Origin: Pseudomonas sp. Gutcm_11s
GTDB taxonomy: Bacteria > Pseudomonadota > Gammaproteobacteria > Pseudomonadales > Pseudomonadaceae
Direction of reading: 5' to 3'
Assembly: GCF_028649395.1 (NCBI RefSeq)
Contig: NZ_JAQSUW010000016.1
Location: forward strand, 62,001 to 126,000
Length of the DNA stretch: 64,000 nucleotides
The position numbers and the translations under genes were made by a program. Under the pieces are notes generated by a model. It did no database searches. It was not told the DNA's origin and saw only the letters and a list, made by a program, of their open reading frames with translations. Below are positions 1 through 7,000 of this stretch, in pieces (within the stretch, counting starts at the first letter, position 1; every line of letters starts with the position of its first letter).

Positions 1-798
1 CCCCATTCCTGCGACCCTTTCCTGCTCGGCCAGCGCGCCCTGGCGGTGAGCGTCAGCGACCTGGCCGCGATGGGCGCCAAGCCGCTCGCCTTCACCCTGG
101 CGCTGACCCTGCCCGCGGCCGAGCCGGCCTGGCTGGAAGGCTTCGCTCGAGGCCTGTCACAGATGGCCGGGCAGTGCGCCATCGCCCTGGTCGGTGGCGA
201 CACCACCCGTGGCCCGCTGAGCCTGACGCTGACTGTGTTCGGCCAGCTGCCGAGCGGCCAGGCGCTGACTCGCAGCGGTGCCCGGCCGTGCGATCTGCTG
301 TGTGTCGGCGGCAGCCTGGGTGATGCGGCTGGGGCACTGCCGCTGGTGTTGGGCCAACAGGCGGGCGAGGGGGCCGAGGTCGACTATCTGCTGCAGCGCT
401 ACTGGGCGCCGCAGCCGCAGTTGGCCCTCGGCCAGTGGCTGCGTGGCCGGGCCACGGCGGCGCTGGATATCTCCGATGGCCTGCTGGCCGATTGTGGTCA
501 TATCGCCGTGGCTTCAGGCGTGGTACTGCAGATCGAGCGGGAGCGCGTGCCGCTATCGCCGGCCTTGCGCGCCATCGCCGGGGTGCGGGCGCTGGATTGT
601 GCGCTGGCCGGTGGCGATGACTACCGGCTGGCCTTTACCCTGCCGGCCGAACTCCTGCCGGCTCTGCGGGCCCAATGGCCGGAGGCCGTGGTGATTGGCC
701 GGGTCGCGGCGGGGCAGGGCGTGCAACTGCTGGACGGCGCCGGCCAGCGTGTCGAGCCACCGCGGGCGGGCTATCAACATTTCGGACAACACATATAG
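1..798 (+). CDS. thiL: Thiamine-monophosphate kinase, 5'-truncated by window edge
   Basis: The reading frame is open from base 1, so the true start lies upstream of the window; the first in-frame GTG (46) is only an internal codon. The visible residues DPFLLGQRALAVSVSDLAAM, then VGGDTTRG, DISDGL and GGDDY, are typical of the ThiL/PurM-like (AIRS) kinase fold that binds ATP and Mg2+ through aspartates. ThiL phosphorylates thiamine monophosphate to thiamine diphosphate, the last step of cofactor synthesis in the cytoplasm. pgpA follows within 10 bases, the order found in Pseudomonas (nusB-thiL-pgpA, recalled). The C-terminus looks intact; roughly the first 60 residues are missing. Confidence 0.93.
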   Translation, partial: PHSCDPFLLGQRALAVSVSDLAAMGAKPLAFTLALTLPAAEPAWLEGFARGLSQMAGQCAIALVGGDTTRGPLSLTLTVFGQLPSGQALTRSGARPCDLLCVGGSLGDAAGALPLVLGQQAGEGAEVDYLLQRYWAPQPQLALGQWLRGRATAALDISDGLLADCGHIAVASGVVLQIERERVPLSPALRAIAGVRALDCALAGGDDYRLAFTLPAELLPALRAQWPEAVVIGRVAAGQGVQLLDGAGQRVEPPRAGYQHFGQHI

Positions 799-804
799 AG
801 ATGC

Positions 805-1293
805 ATGGTGACTGACGTCGTGAAAGTCGCGCCGCAGGTGTGGCGCAATCCCTGGCATTTCCTCGCCTTCGGCTTCGGCTCCGGGCTGATGCCCAAGGCC
901 CCGGGGACCTGGGGCTCGCTGGTGGCGATCCCGTTCATCCCGTTGTGGCAGATGCTGCCGGACTGGGGCTACTGGCTGATGCTCGGCGTGACCATGCTGT
1001 TCGGCTTCTGGCTGTGCGGGCGGGTGGCCGAGGACATGGGCGTGCATGACCACGAGGGCATCGTCTGGGACGAAATGGTCGGCATGTGGATCACCCTGTG
1101 GCTGGTGCCCGAGGGCTGGCAGTGGTTGCTGCTAGGCTTCCTGGTATTCCGCGTGTTCGACATCCTCAAGCCGTGGCCGATTCGCTGGATCGACCGGCAC
1201 GTGCATGGTGGCGTCGGCATCATGCTGGACGACGTGCTGGCCGGGGTGTTCGCCTGGGTGGCGATGCAATTGCTGGTCTGGGGCCTGGCCTGA
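805..1293 (+). CDS. pgpA: Phosphatidylglycerophosphatase A
   Basis: This 162-residue protein has the PgpA signature near the N-terminus (FGFGSGLMPKAPGTWGS) and several hydrophobic segments, with an acidic cluster around HDHEGIVWDEMVG that is typical of the active-site region. PgpA removes the terminal phosphate of phosphatidylglycerophosphate to give phosphatidylglycerol at the inner membrane. The gene sits 6 bases after thiL and is probably co-transcribed. The start is uncertain between ATG 805 and GTG 808; the only upstream purine run (AGAG, 797-800) is better spaced for GTG 808. Confidence 0.92.
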   Translation: MVTDVVKVAPQVWRNPWHFLAFGFGSGLMPKAPGTWGSLVAIPFIPLWQMLPDWGYWLMLGVTMLFGFWLCGRVAEDMGVHDHEGIVWDEMVGMWITLWLVPEGWQWLLLGFLVFRVFDILKPWPIRWIDRHVHGGVGIMLDDVLAGVFAWVAMQLLVWGLA

Positions 1294-1307
1294 TTCGGAG
1301 GCTGTCG

Positions 1308-2063
1308 ATGCGTGCTTGCTGGCTGCTTGTACTGCTGTGCCTGGGCTGGCCTTGCGCCCAGGCCGCAGAGCCCTTGCCGCAGGATATCCAGATGGTCAGC
1401 GAGCACTGGCCAGAGCACACCAACCCCGACGGTAGCGGCCTGGCCTGGGACATCATGCGCCAGGTGTTCGAGCCGGCTGGCGTGACCGTCGGCTTCCGCA
1501 TCGTGCCCTACACCCGCTCCATCGGCTTGGTGCAACGTGGCGAGGCCGATGCCTGGTTGGGCTCCTACCGCGACGAGATCTCAGAAGGCGTGCGCTACCC
1601 GCGCTGGCCCTACGATGCCGACCGCATCCTCGCCCTGTCGCTGCTCAGCACGCCGCAGCCGACGCTGCAGAGCATCGGCCAGTACCGCCTGGCCTGGATG
1701 CGCGGCTACGACTACCAGCAGTACCTGCCGGGCATCAGCCGCTTCCAGGAAATCGAGCGCCGCGTCGGCATCTTGCGCATGCTCGAGCTGGGCCATGCCG
1801 ACTTCTACCTGGACGCGGCCACTGAGGTCGACGAGGTGTTGCGCGAGGGCTCGGATCCTGCGCGCTTTCGCACTACGCCACTGATCCGCTTGCCGCTCTA
1901 CGTCGGCTTTGCCGATACTGCCCGCGGCCGCGCGCTGGCCGAGCTGTTCGACCGGCGCATGCCCATTCTGGTGCGTAGCGGCGCCTTGCGGCCGCTTTTC
2001 CAGTGCTGGCAGCAGCCCTATCCGTTCGATGAGGACATGGAGATCCCCGATGCGTCGCCTTGA
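1308..2063 (+). CDS. Periplasmic solute-binding-like protein (SBP family 3 type)
   Basis: A 251-residue protein that starts with a signal peptide (hydrophobic LLVLLCLGWPCAQA, cleavage expected before AEPLP). The body resembles family 3 extracellular solute-binding proteins of the 'transporter substrate-binding domain' type common in Pseudomonas: an N-terminal lobe with WPEHTNPDGSGLAWDIM, then YTRSIGLVQRGEADAWLGSY. No transport permease or ATPase gene is nearby, so a free-standing periplasmic sensor or binding role is as likely as ABC transport. ATG 1308 is preceded by a GGAG (1297-1300), and the longer frame upstream lies inside pgpA. The 3' end overlaps the next gene by 14 bases. Confidence 0.75.
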   Translation: MRACWLLVLLCLGWPCAQAAEPLPQDIQMVSEHWPEHTNPDGSGLAWDIMRQVFEPAGVTVGFRIVPYTRSIGLVQRGEADAWLGSYRDEISEGVRYPRWPYDADRILALSLLSTPQPTLQSIGQYRLAWMRGYDYQQYLPGISRFQEIERRVGILRMLELGHADFYLDAATEVDEVLREGSDPARFRTTPLIRLPLYVGFADTARGRALAELFDRRMPILVRSGALRPLFQCWQQPYPFDEDMEIPDASP

Positions 2064-2703
2064 GCTGTTCGCCGCCAGCCTGTTGCTGGCTCTGAGCCCC
2101 CTGTTGCAGGCCGAGACCCAGGTGCAGGTGGTCGGCCTGTTCCCCGGCGCCGCCGTGCTGCTGGTGGATGGCCAGCGCAAACTGGTACGCAACGGCCAGA
2201 CCGGCCCCGGCGGGGTCAAGGTGATCAGCGCCGACAGCAAGGGCGCGCTACTGGAAGTGGACGGTGTGCAGCGCAGCTATGGCATGAGCCGTGAGTACAA
2301 TCAGGCCGGCGCGTCTGCCGGGCCGCAGAAGGCCCAGCTGAGCATCAGCCGCGGCGCCGGCAACCACTACTGGGTTGCCGGCTCTGTCGATGGTCATCCC
2401 GTGCAGTTCCTGGTCGACACCGGTGCCACCTCGGTGGCGATGAACGAGGGCCAGGCCCGCCGCCTGGGCATCGACTACCGGGTGCAGGGCATGCCGATGG
2501 TTGCCAGTACCGCTGGCGGTAATATCCGCGGTTGGCGCATCAAGCTCGACAGCGTCAAGGTTGGCGGGCTGGAGGTGCTTGGCGTGGAAGGCGTGGTGCT
2601 GGAAGGCGATTCGCCCACCGAGGTGCTGCTGGGTATGAGCTTCCTCAGCCGGGTGCGCTGGCGCGATGACAACGGTGTGCTGCAGTTGGAGTCCAAGCTC
2701 TAG
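2050..2703 (+). CDS. Retropepsin-like aspartic protease (TIGR02281 type), exported
   Basis: A 217-residue protein with a signal peptide (residues 1-21, LFAASLLLALSPLLQA). The C-terminal half is a clan AA retropepsin-like domain: catalytic motif FLVDTGATSVAM with Asp123-Thr124-Gly125, and the distal LLGMSFLSRV typical of TIGR02281 proteins. One such domain is a half-site, so activity would need a dimer. Substrate is unknown. The first 14 bases overlap the end of the solute-binding-like gene in another frame, which implies translational coupling. A second family member lies at 23918-24445 on the other strand. Confidence 0.8.
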   Translation: MRRLELFAASLLLALSPLLQAETQVQVVGLFPGAAVLLVDGQRKLVRNGQTGPGGVKVISADSKGALLEVDGVQRSYGMSREYNQAGASAGPQKAQLSISRGAGNHYWVAGSVDGHPVQFLVDTGATSVAMNEGQARRLGIDYRVQGMPMVASTAGGNIRGWRIKLDSVKVGGLEVLGVEGVVLEGDSPTEVLLGMSFLSRVRWRDDNGVLQLESKL

Positions 2704-2783
2704 CGCACTCGTCGGTCGATCCATCGGCCGCTTCGATCCTTATCCCCGATAATTCAGGCTGCGCCGGGCGCCGCCTCGGCTGG

Positions 2784-2789
2784 TACAAT
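2784..2789 (+). promoter_or_regulatory. Candidate -10 box upstream of ribA
   Basis: TACAAT, in the context GGTACAATGCC, 38 bases before the GTG of ribA. The spacing and GC-rich discriminator suit a sigma-70 promoter, but no recognisable -35 lies 16-18 bases upstream, so this is tentative. Confidence 0.35.
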
Positions 2790-2826
2790 GCCGGCCTTTT
2801 CTGCCGAACCTCAACAGGAGCAACCG

Positions 2827-3438
2827 GTGTCCGTCGTCTTCGTCGCCGCCTCCAAACTGCCCACACCCTTCGCGGTGTTCACCATGCACGGTTTCCTCGA
2901 AGAGGCGACTGGCAAGGAGCACGTGGCCCTGACCCTTGGCGATGTCGCCGATGGCCAGCCGGTGCTGGGCCGCCTGCATTCCGAATGCCTGACCGGCGAT
3001 GCCTTGTTCAGCCAACGCTGCGACTGCGGCGCCCAGCTCGAGGCCGCCCTGCGCGCCATCGCTGCCGAGGGCCGTGGGGTGTTGCTGTACCTGCGTCAGG
3101 AGGGCCGTGGTATCGGCCTGCTGAACAAGATCCGCGCCTACGAGCTGCAGGACGGCGGTGCCGACACCGTCGAGGCCAACGAGCGCCTGGGTTTCGCCGC
3201 CGACCAGCGCGATTACTCGATCTGCCAGCCGATGCTTGATCACCTGGGTATCCGCGCGATAAGCCTGATGACCAACAACCCGCGCAAGGTCAAAGCGCTG
3301 GAAGGCTTCGGTGTACGCGTAGCCGAGCGCCGCCCGCTGGAAACCGGCCTCAACCCGCACAACCGCAAGTACCTGGCGACCAAGGCCGGCAAGCTCGGCC
3401 ACATGCTGGGCCTCAAGCACCAGGCGGAAGAGGAATGA
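2827..3438 (+). CDS. ribA: GTP cyclohydrolase II
   Basis: A 203-residue enzyme that opens GTP to 2,5-diamino-6-ribosylamino-4(3H)-pyrimidinone 5'-phosphate, the first step of riboflavin synthesis. The zinc cysteines are visible in [18 protein letters not shown], and the GTP-binding and catalytic segment is [14 protein letters not shown]. Length matches stand-alone RibA (about 200 residues) with no fused RibB domain. I chose GTG 2827 over ATG 2788 because AGGAG (2816-2820) sits 6 bases before it and family proteins begin at this point ([15 protein letters not shown]). The stop overlaps the next gene by 4 bases. Confidence 0.95.
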   Translation: MSVVFVAASKLPTPFAVFTMHGFLEEATGKEHVALTLGDVADGQPVLGRLHSECLTGDALFSQRCDCGAQLEAALRAIAAEGRGVLLYLRQEGRGIGLLNKIRAYELQDGGADTVEANERLGFAADQRDYSICQPMLDHLGIRAISLMTNNPRKVKALEGFGVRVAERRPLETGLNPHNRKYLATKAGKLGHMLGLKHQAEEE

Positions 3439-3854
3439 CCCGCGCCGAGGTGCGTCGCCGCCTGGCCCTGGAATGGTGGCGCTGGCTCGGCTTCGCCCTG
3501 GCGCCGCTGTTCTTCCTCAACCTGCTGTTCGGTGGCAGCCAGGCCCTGGGTACCGTGCTGGAGATGCCGCTGTTCATCGCCGGCCTGGCTTCCATGTTCG
3601 TCAGCCTGCCGCTGTTCTCCGCCTACAAGCGCGCCCTGATCGCCACCGAGAAGGCGCTGGACGGCGAAGCTGAGCGCGACGCCTGGCTGGAGCTGGCCCG
3701 GGTGCGGCGCAAGGCCTTCCTCGGTGCCGGCCTGCCGGCCTGGATCGCGGCCATCGCCCTGTTCAGCGGGCTGAATGCCGTCGCCCTGATCCTCCTTGCT
3801 CTGAGCAGCGTCGTGCTGCTCTGCCTGTATCGTATCCCGCGCCAGCTTGGCTAA
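3435..3854 (+). CDS. Small multi-spanning membrane protein of unknown function
   Basis: A 139-residue protein with about four hydrophobic segments: [17 protein letters not shown] near residue 20, [18 protein letters not shown] near 45, then [10 protein letters not shown] and [16 protein letters not shown] at the C-terminus. A charged loop ([19 protein letters not shown]) lies in the middle. No enzyme motif is recognised. It overlaps ribA by 4 bases and the following BtuF-like gene by 8 bases, so it belongs to the same transcript. This gene occupies the same place after ribA in the Pseudomonas order I recall, so it is conserved rather than acquired. Confidence 0.7.
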   Translation: MTRAEVRRRLALEWWRWLGFALAPLFFLNLLFGGSQALGTVLEMPLFIAGLASMFVSLPLFSAYKRALIATEKALDGEAERDAWLELARVRRKAFLGAGLPAWIAAIALFSGLNAVALILLALSSVVLLCLYRIPRQLG

Positions 3855-4653
3855 GCGCCTCTTCGCTACCTGCCTGCTCATCCTGAGCTTGCCGCTGTGC
3901 GCGGCGGAGCGGGTGGTCAGCCTGGCGCCCTCGATGTCGGAAATCATGCTCGAACTGGGCGCCGAGGCGCGCCTGGTTGGCATGCTCGACGGCGGCCCGC
4001 GGCCGGCCGAACTGGCCGATGTGCCTTCGGTGGGGCGTTTCGGCACCCTCGAACTGGAGACCCTGCTCAGCCTGCGTCCGGACCTGGTGCTGCTGGCGCC
4101 GGGCAGCCTGCCCGACGCCCAGCTGCAGCAGCTGCGTGATCTGCGGATACCGCTCTACCAAGGCACACCGCCCGACCTGCAGGCCCTGGCCGAGCAGTTT
4201 GCCGAGATCGGCGAGCGTGTCGGTCGCGCCGAGCGCGGCCGCCAGCTGCGCGACGACTTCCGTGCGGGTATCGCCGAGCTGCGTGCGCGTTATCGCCGCG
4301 AGCCGTCCCTGGCGGTGTTCTATCAGGTCTGGCACCAGCCGCTGTACAGCGTCGGTGCCGAGCAGATTCTTGGCGATGCCCTGGCGGTGTGTGGCGCGCG
4401 CAACGTGTTCGCGGACGTACGCCTGCCGGCGCCGCAAGTCAGCATCGAGGCCGTGTTGGCGCGCCAGCCGCAGGTGATCCTCGGTGGCAGCGGCGCCGAG
4501 CTGGAGCATTGGCGGGCCTGGCCGCAGGTGCCGGCGGTGCGCCTGAATCAGCTGTGGCCAGTGCCGGACAAGGGGTTGGAGCGGCCGAGTTTCCAGATGC
4601 TGGCGGCTACCGCCAGGCTGTGCGAGCTGTTGCAGCAGGCGCGCAGCGACTGA
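3847..4653 (+). CDS. btuF: Cobalamin-binding periplasmic protein, BtuF-like
   Basis: A 268-residue class III (helical-backbone) solute-binding protein. It has a signal peptide (LFATCLLILSLPLCAA) followed by RVVSLAPSMSEIMLELG, the classic start of the BtuF/FecB-like fold, and later YQVWHQPLYSVG and QVSIEAVLARQPQVIL. BtuF delivers vitamin B12 to an inner-membrane BtuCD transporter, but no btuC or btuD is present here. The convergent gene downstream is a BtuB-type receptor under a cobalamin riboswitch, which supports the B12 assignment. The start is a TTG inside the end of the previous gene; no ATG precedes the signal peptide. A siderophore-binding role is a less likely alternative. Confidence 0.78.
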   Translation: MAKRLFATCLLILSLPLCAAERVVSLAPSMSEIMLELGAEARLVGMLDGGPRPAELADVPSVGRFGTLELETLLSLRPDLVLLAPGSLPDAQLQQLRDLRIPLYQGTPPDLQALAEQFAEIGERVGRAERGRQLRDDFRAGIAELRARYRREPSLAVFYQVWHQPLYSVGAEQILGDALAVCGARNVFADVRLPAPQVSIEAVLARQPQVILGGSGAELEHWRAWPQVPAVRLNQLWPVPDKGLERPSFQMLAATARLCELLQQARSD

Positions 4654-4670
4654 AGTGGATGAGCTGAAAC

Positions 4671-4698
4671 GACAAGGGCCCCGAGTGGGGCCCTTGTC
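4671..4698. terminator. Bidirectional intrinsic terminator between btuF-like gene and btuB
   Basis: A perfect 12-bp inverted repeat (GACAAGGGCCCC, loop GAGT, GGGGCCCTTGTC) lies between two converging genes, 18 bases after the btuF-like stop and 15 bases after the btuB stop. There is no long T-run on either side. Confidence 0.75.
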
Positions 4699-4712
4699 GC
4701 TTATCGCGGCGT

Positions 4713-6620
4713 TTACAGTTCCGGGGTCCAGGTCAGGCCCAGCAGCAGGCTGCGCGGCGTCTCCTGGTAACCGTAGTAGCGGTAGTCGCCGGCGTACTGG
4801 TAGAGGGCGTTGCTGTAGTCCTTGTCCAGCACGTTGGCCAGCTTGAGGTCGAAGGCCAGCTCCTTGCTGGCTTTCCAACTGCCGCGCAGGTCGAGCACGC
4901 CATAGCCGGCGATCTCGCGCTGATTGGCGTCGTCATCGTAGCGCTGGCTGAAGGCCTGCCAGGTGGCACCGACGCCGAAGGCGCCGAAGCTGCGGTCGAG
5001 GTCCAGGCTCAGGTGGCGCTTGGCGCGGCGGGCCAGGGTGTGGCCGCTGTCGCGATCGCGCGGGTCGATGATGCTCAGCGACAGGTTGCCGGTCCAGGCG
5101 CCGAGCTGCTGCTGCAGGCTGGCCTCGAAGCCGTTGATGCGCGCCTCGTCGACGTTGTAGTTACGGCCGATGAAGGTGCTCGGGTCCCACACATAGGTGA
5201 TCAGGTCGCGGATGTCGGTGCGGTACAGCGAGGCTTCCAGGCGCGTGCCGGCGGCCAGCTGGCTACGCCACTGCAGCTCGTAGCTCTTCGAGCGCTCTGG
5301 GTTGAGGTCGGGGTTGGCGCCCCAGTCGGCCGGGCCGTACAGGTCGTTGAAGGTCGGTACGCGGAAGCCTTCGGCGTAGGACAGCACCAGGTCGTTCGCC
5401 TCGTTGAGCGGCAGGGTCAGAGCGGCGTTCCAGGTGTTTTCGCTGCCGTACTGCTCGTTCTTGTCGTGGCGCAGGCCCAGCTCGGTGGAGAAGTACTCGC
5501 CCTGGTAACCGTGCTGGATGAACGCGGCCTGGTTCCAGCGGCTCTCTTCGCTGTAGGCGGTGCTGCTGTGCAGGTTGCCTTCGAGATAGTCGAGGCCGAC
5601 ACGCAGCTGGTGGCCGCTGCCCAGTTCCAGGGTGTTCAGCCAGGCGGCCGAGTCACGGTAGGTATTGAACACATCGCGAGCCGGATAGAGCTTGTCGAAG
5701 TCTTCCTGTTTGTCTTCGCTGTGGCCCAGTTCGAGGCGGCTGCTCCAGCTGTCGCCGAGCTTGGCGTCCAGGTAGGCGGCCACGGTGCTCTGGCTGAACT
5801 CGCTCCAGTTCTGCGCCGGGTGGCTGAGGAAGGTGCTGTTGTCGTAGCGGCCGTAGGGGTTGTCGTACTCGCTCTTGCCGCGCTGGTCGACGGCGCTCAG
5901 GCCGATCTCCAGGTCATCGCTCAGCGCATGGGCCAGGTTCAGGCCGAAGCTGCGGTTGCGGTAGGCATCGTGGTCGGCGTCCGAACCGTAGGAGACATCC
6001 GAGCGGTCGATGCCGTCGGTCTCTTCCAGGCTGCCGGTGAGGTTGTAGCGCGTGCGCTCGTCGCCGCCGGAGAGGCCCAGGCTGCGCTCCCAGGTACCCT
6101 GGCTGCCGCCGGCCAAGCGCACGACCGGGTGCAGCCCCTCGCCTTCGCCACGGCGGGTGAATATCTGCACCACGCCGCCGATGGCGTCGGCGCCGTAGAT
6201 GGCCGAGCGCGAACCGCGCAGCACTTCGATGCGCTCGATCTGCTCGATGCTGAGGAACTGCAGTGGGGCGCCGCCGGAAGAGGCCGAGCCGATGCGCACG
6301 CCGTCGACCAGGATCAGGCTCTGCGCGTTGCTGGTGCCGCGGATGAACTGGCTGGTATTGGCGCCACGTCCGCCGTTGCGTACCAGTTGCACGCCGGGGA
6401 CGCGTGCCAGCAACTCGCCGACGCTGCTCGGACGCAGGCGTTCGATGTCTTCGCGGGTGAACACGCTGACTGCCGCGCTGCTCTCACCGCGCGCCTGTAC
6501 GTCGCGGTTGGCGGTGATCACGGTATCCGCGAGCTTGAGTGCCTGGTCCCGGGACGGGAGGTCGGCGAAGGACAGGCCGGGGGCGAGCGCCACGGCGAGG
6601 GTAAGGCGGGACAGCTTCAT
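4713..6620 (-). CDS. btuB: TonB-dependent vitamin B12 receptor, BtuB-type
   Basis: A 635-residue outer-membrane receptor (E. coli BtuB is about 614). A signal peptide is followed by a TonB-box-like ADTVITA near residue 32. The plug domain carries VGELLARVPGVQLVRNGG, QSLILVDGVRIG, IERIEVLRGSRSAIYGADA and GGVVQIFTRR. The rest is a beta-barrel of alternating aromatic strands ending with LLLGLTWTPEL, whose charged last residue is less typical than the usual aromatic one. It imports cobalamin across the outer membrane using TonB energy. A cobalamin riboswitch sits in the leader on the same strand, so B12 should repress it, and the BtuF-like protein is encoded convergently. Confidence 0.93.
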   Translation of the reverse strand: MKLSRLTLAVALAPGLSFADLPSRDQALKLADTVITANRDVQARGESSAAVSVFTREDIERLRPSSVGELLARVPGVQLVRNGGRGANTSQFIRGTSNAQSLILVDGVRIGSASSGGAPLQFLSIEQIERIEVLRGSRSAIYGADAIGGVVQIFTRRGEGEGLHPVVRLAGGSQGTWERSLGLSGGDERTRYNLTGSLEETDGIDRSDVSYGSDADHDAYRNRSFGLNLAHALSDDLEIGLSAVDQRGKSEYDNPYGRYDNSTFLSHPAQNWSEFSQSTVAAYLDAKLGDSWSSRLELGHSEDKQEDFDKLYPARDVFNTYRDSAAWLNTLELGSGHQLRVGLDYLEGNLHSSTAYSEESRWNQAAFIQHGYQGEYFSTELGLRHDKNEQYGSENTWNAALTLPLNEANDLVLSYAEGFRVPTFNDLYGPADWGANPDLNPERSKSYELQWRSQLAAGTRLEASLYRTDIRDLITYVWDPSTFIGRNYNVDEARINGFEASLQQQLGAWTGNLSLSIIDPRDRDSGHTLARRAKRHLSLDLDRSFGAFGVGATWQAFSQRYDDDANQREIAGYGVLDLRGSWKASKELAFDLKLANVLDKDYSNALYQYAGDYRYYGYQETPRSLLLGLTWTPEL

Positions 6621-6699
6621 CGATGATCCTCAAAGGTTCGAACTTCGAGGAGGGCGGGACAGGCGCACGGCGGCGCCTGACGGTGCGGCCCTCCGCAAC

Positions 6700-6880
6700 A
6701 CCAGTCGAAATCCGTCAGGGCCGGTCTCCGGGCTCTCGACGCCGATCCGCTCGCCTTCCCGGGATGACCCAGTGGCTTCGAGCGGACCTGCAGCCCTGGG
6801 GCTGCGGTCGATTACCGTTGCGGGGGCAGCGCCGGGATTGCTCGTGAGAGCGCACCGGCTTCCCGTTTCACGCCACTTCA
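6700..6880 (-). promoter_or_regulatory. Cobalamin (adenosylcobalamin) riboswitch upstream of btuB
   Basis: Read on the minus strand, the leader contains the conserved elements in order: GGGAAGCCGGTG near 6866, the core GCTGCCCCCGCAACGGTAA, then AAGCCACTG, GGGAAGG, and the B12 box AGCCCGGAGACCGGCC (about 6719-6736). The expression platform probably lies between 6640 and 6700, where a GC-rich hairpin (GGCGC...GCGCC) precedes a GAGGAT ribosome-binding site. With no clear T-run there, translational control is the likelier mode. Confidence 0.93.
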
Positions 6881-6912
6881 TATCGAGCGGCGCACCTTGG
6901 CGGAATAGAAAA

Positions 6913-6935
6913 ACGCCGCGCACCTTAGTGCACGG
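6913..6935 (-). terminator. Terminator of the chemoreceptor gene, just upstream of the riboswitch
   Basis: On the minus strand an 11-bp stem with one mismatch (ACGCCGTGCAC / GTGCGCGGCGT, short AAG-type loop) is followed by TTTTTC. It lies 66-88 bases after the stop of the gene at 7001-9217 and about 30 bases before the riboswitch, so it separates the two transcripts. Confidence 0.75.
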
Positions 6936-7000
6936 CGTGATGAACCTCAAGCAAGTTTAGTCGCAGTGAGCGTGAGTTTCGCTCATGTACGACGGGCGGA

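Noticed and set aside
5013..6626. Long open frame (537 codons) opposite btuB
   Set aside because: It is antisense to a clear BtuB receptor, has low-complexity Ala/Gly/Val-rich translation and no family motif; a normal artefact of GC-rich codon use.
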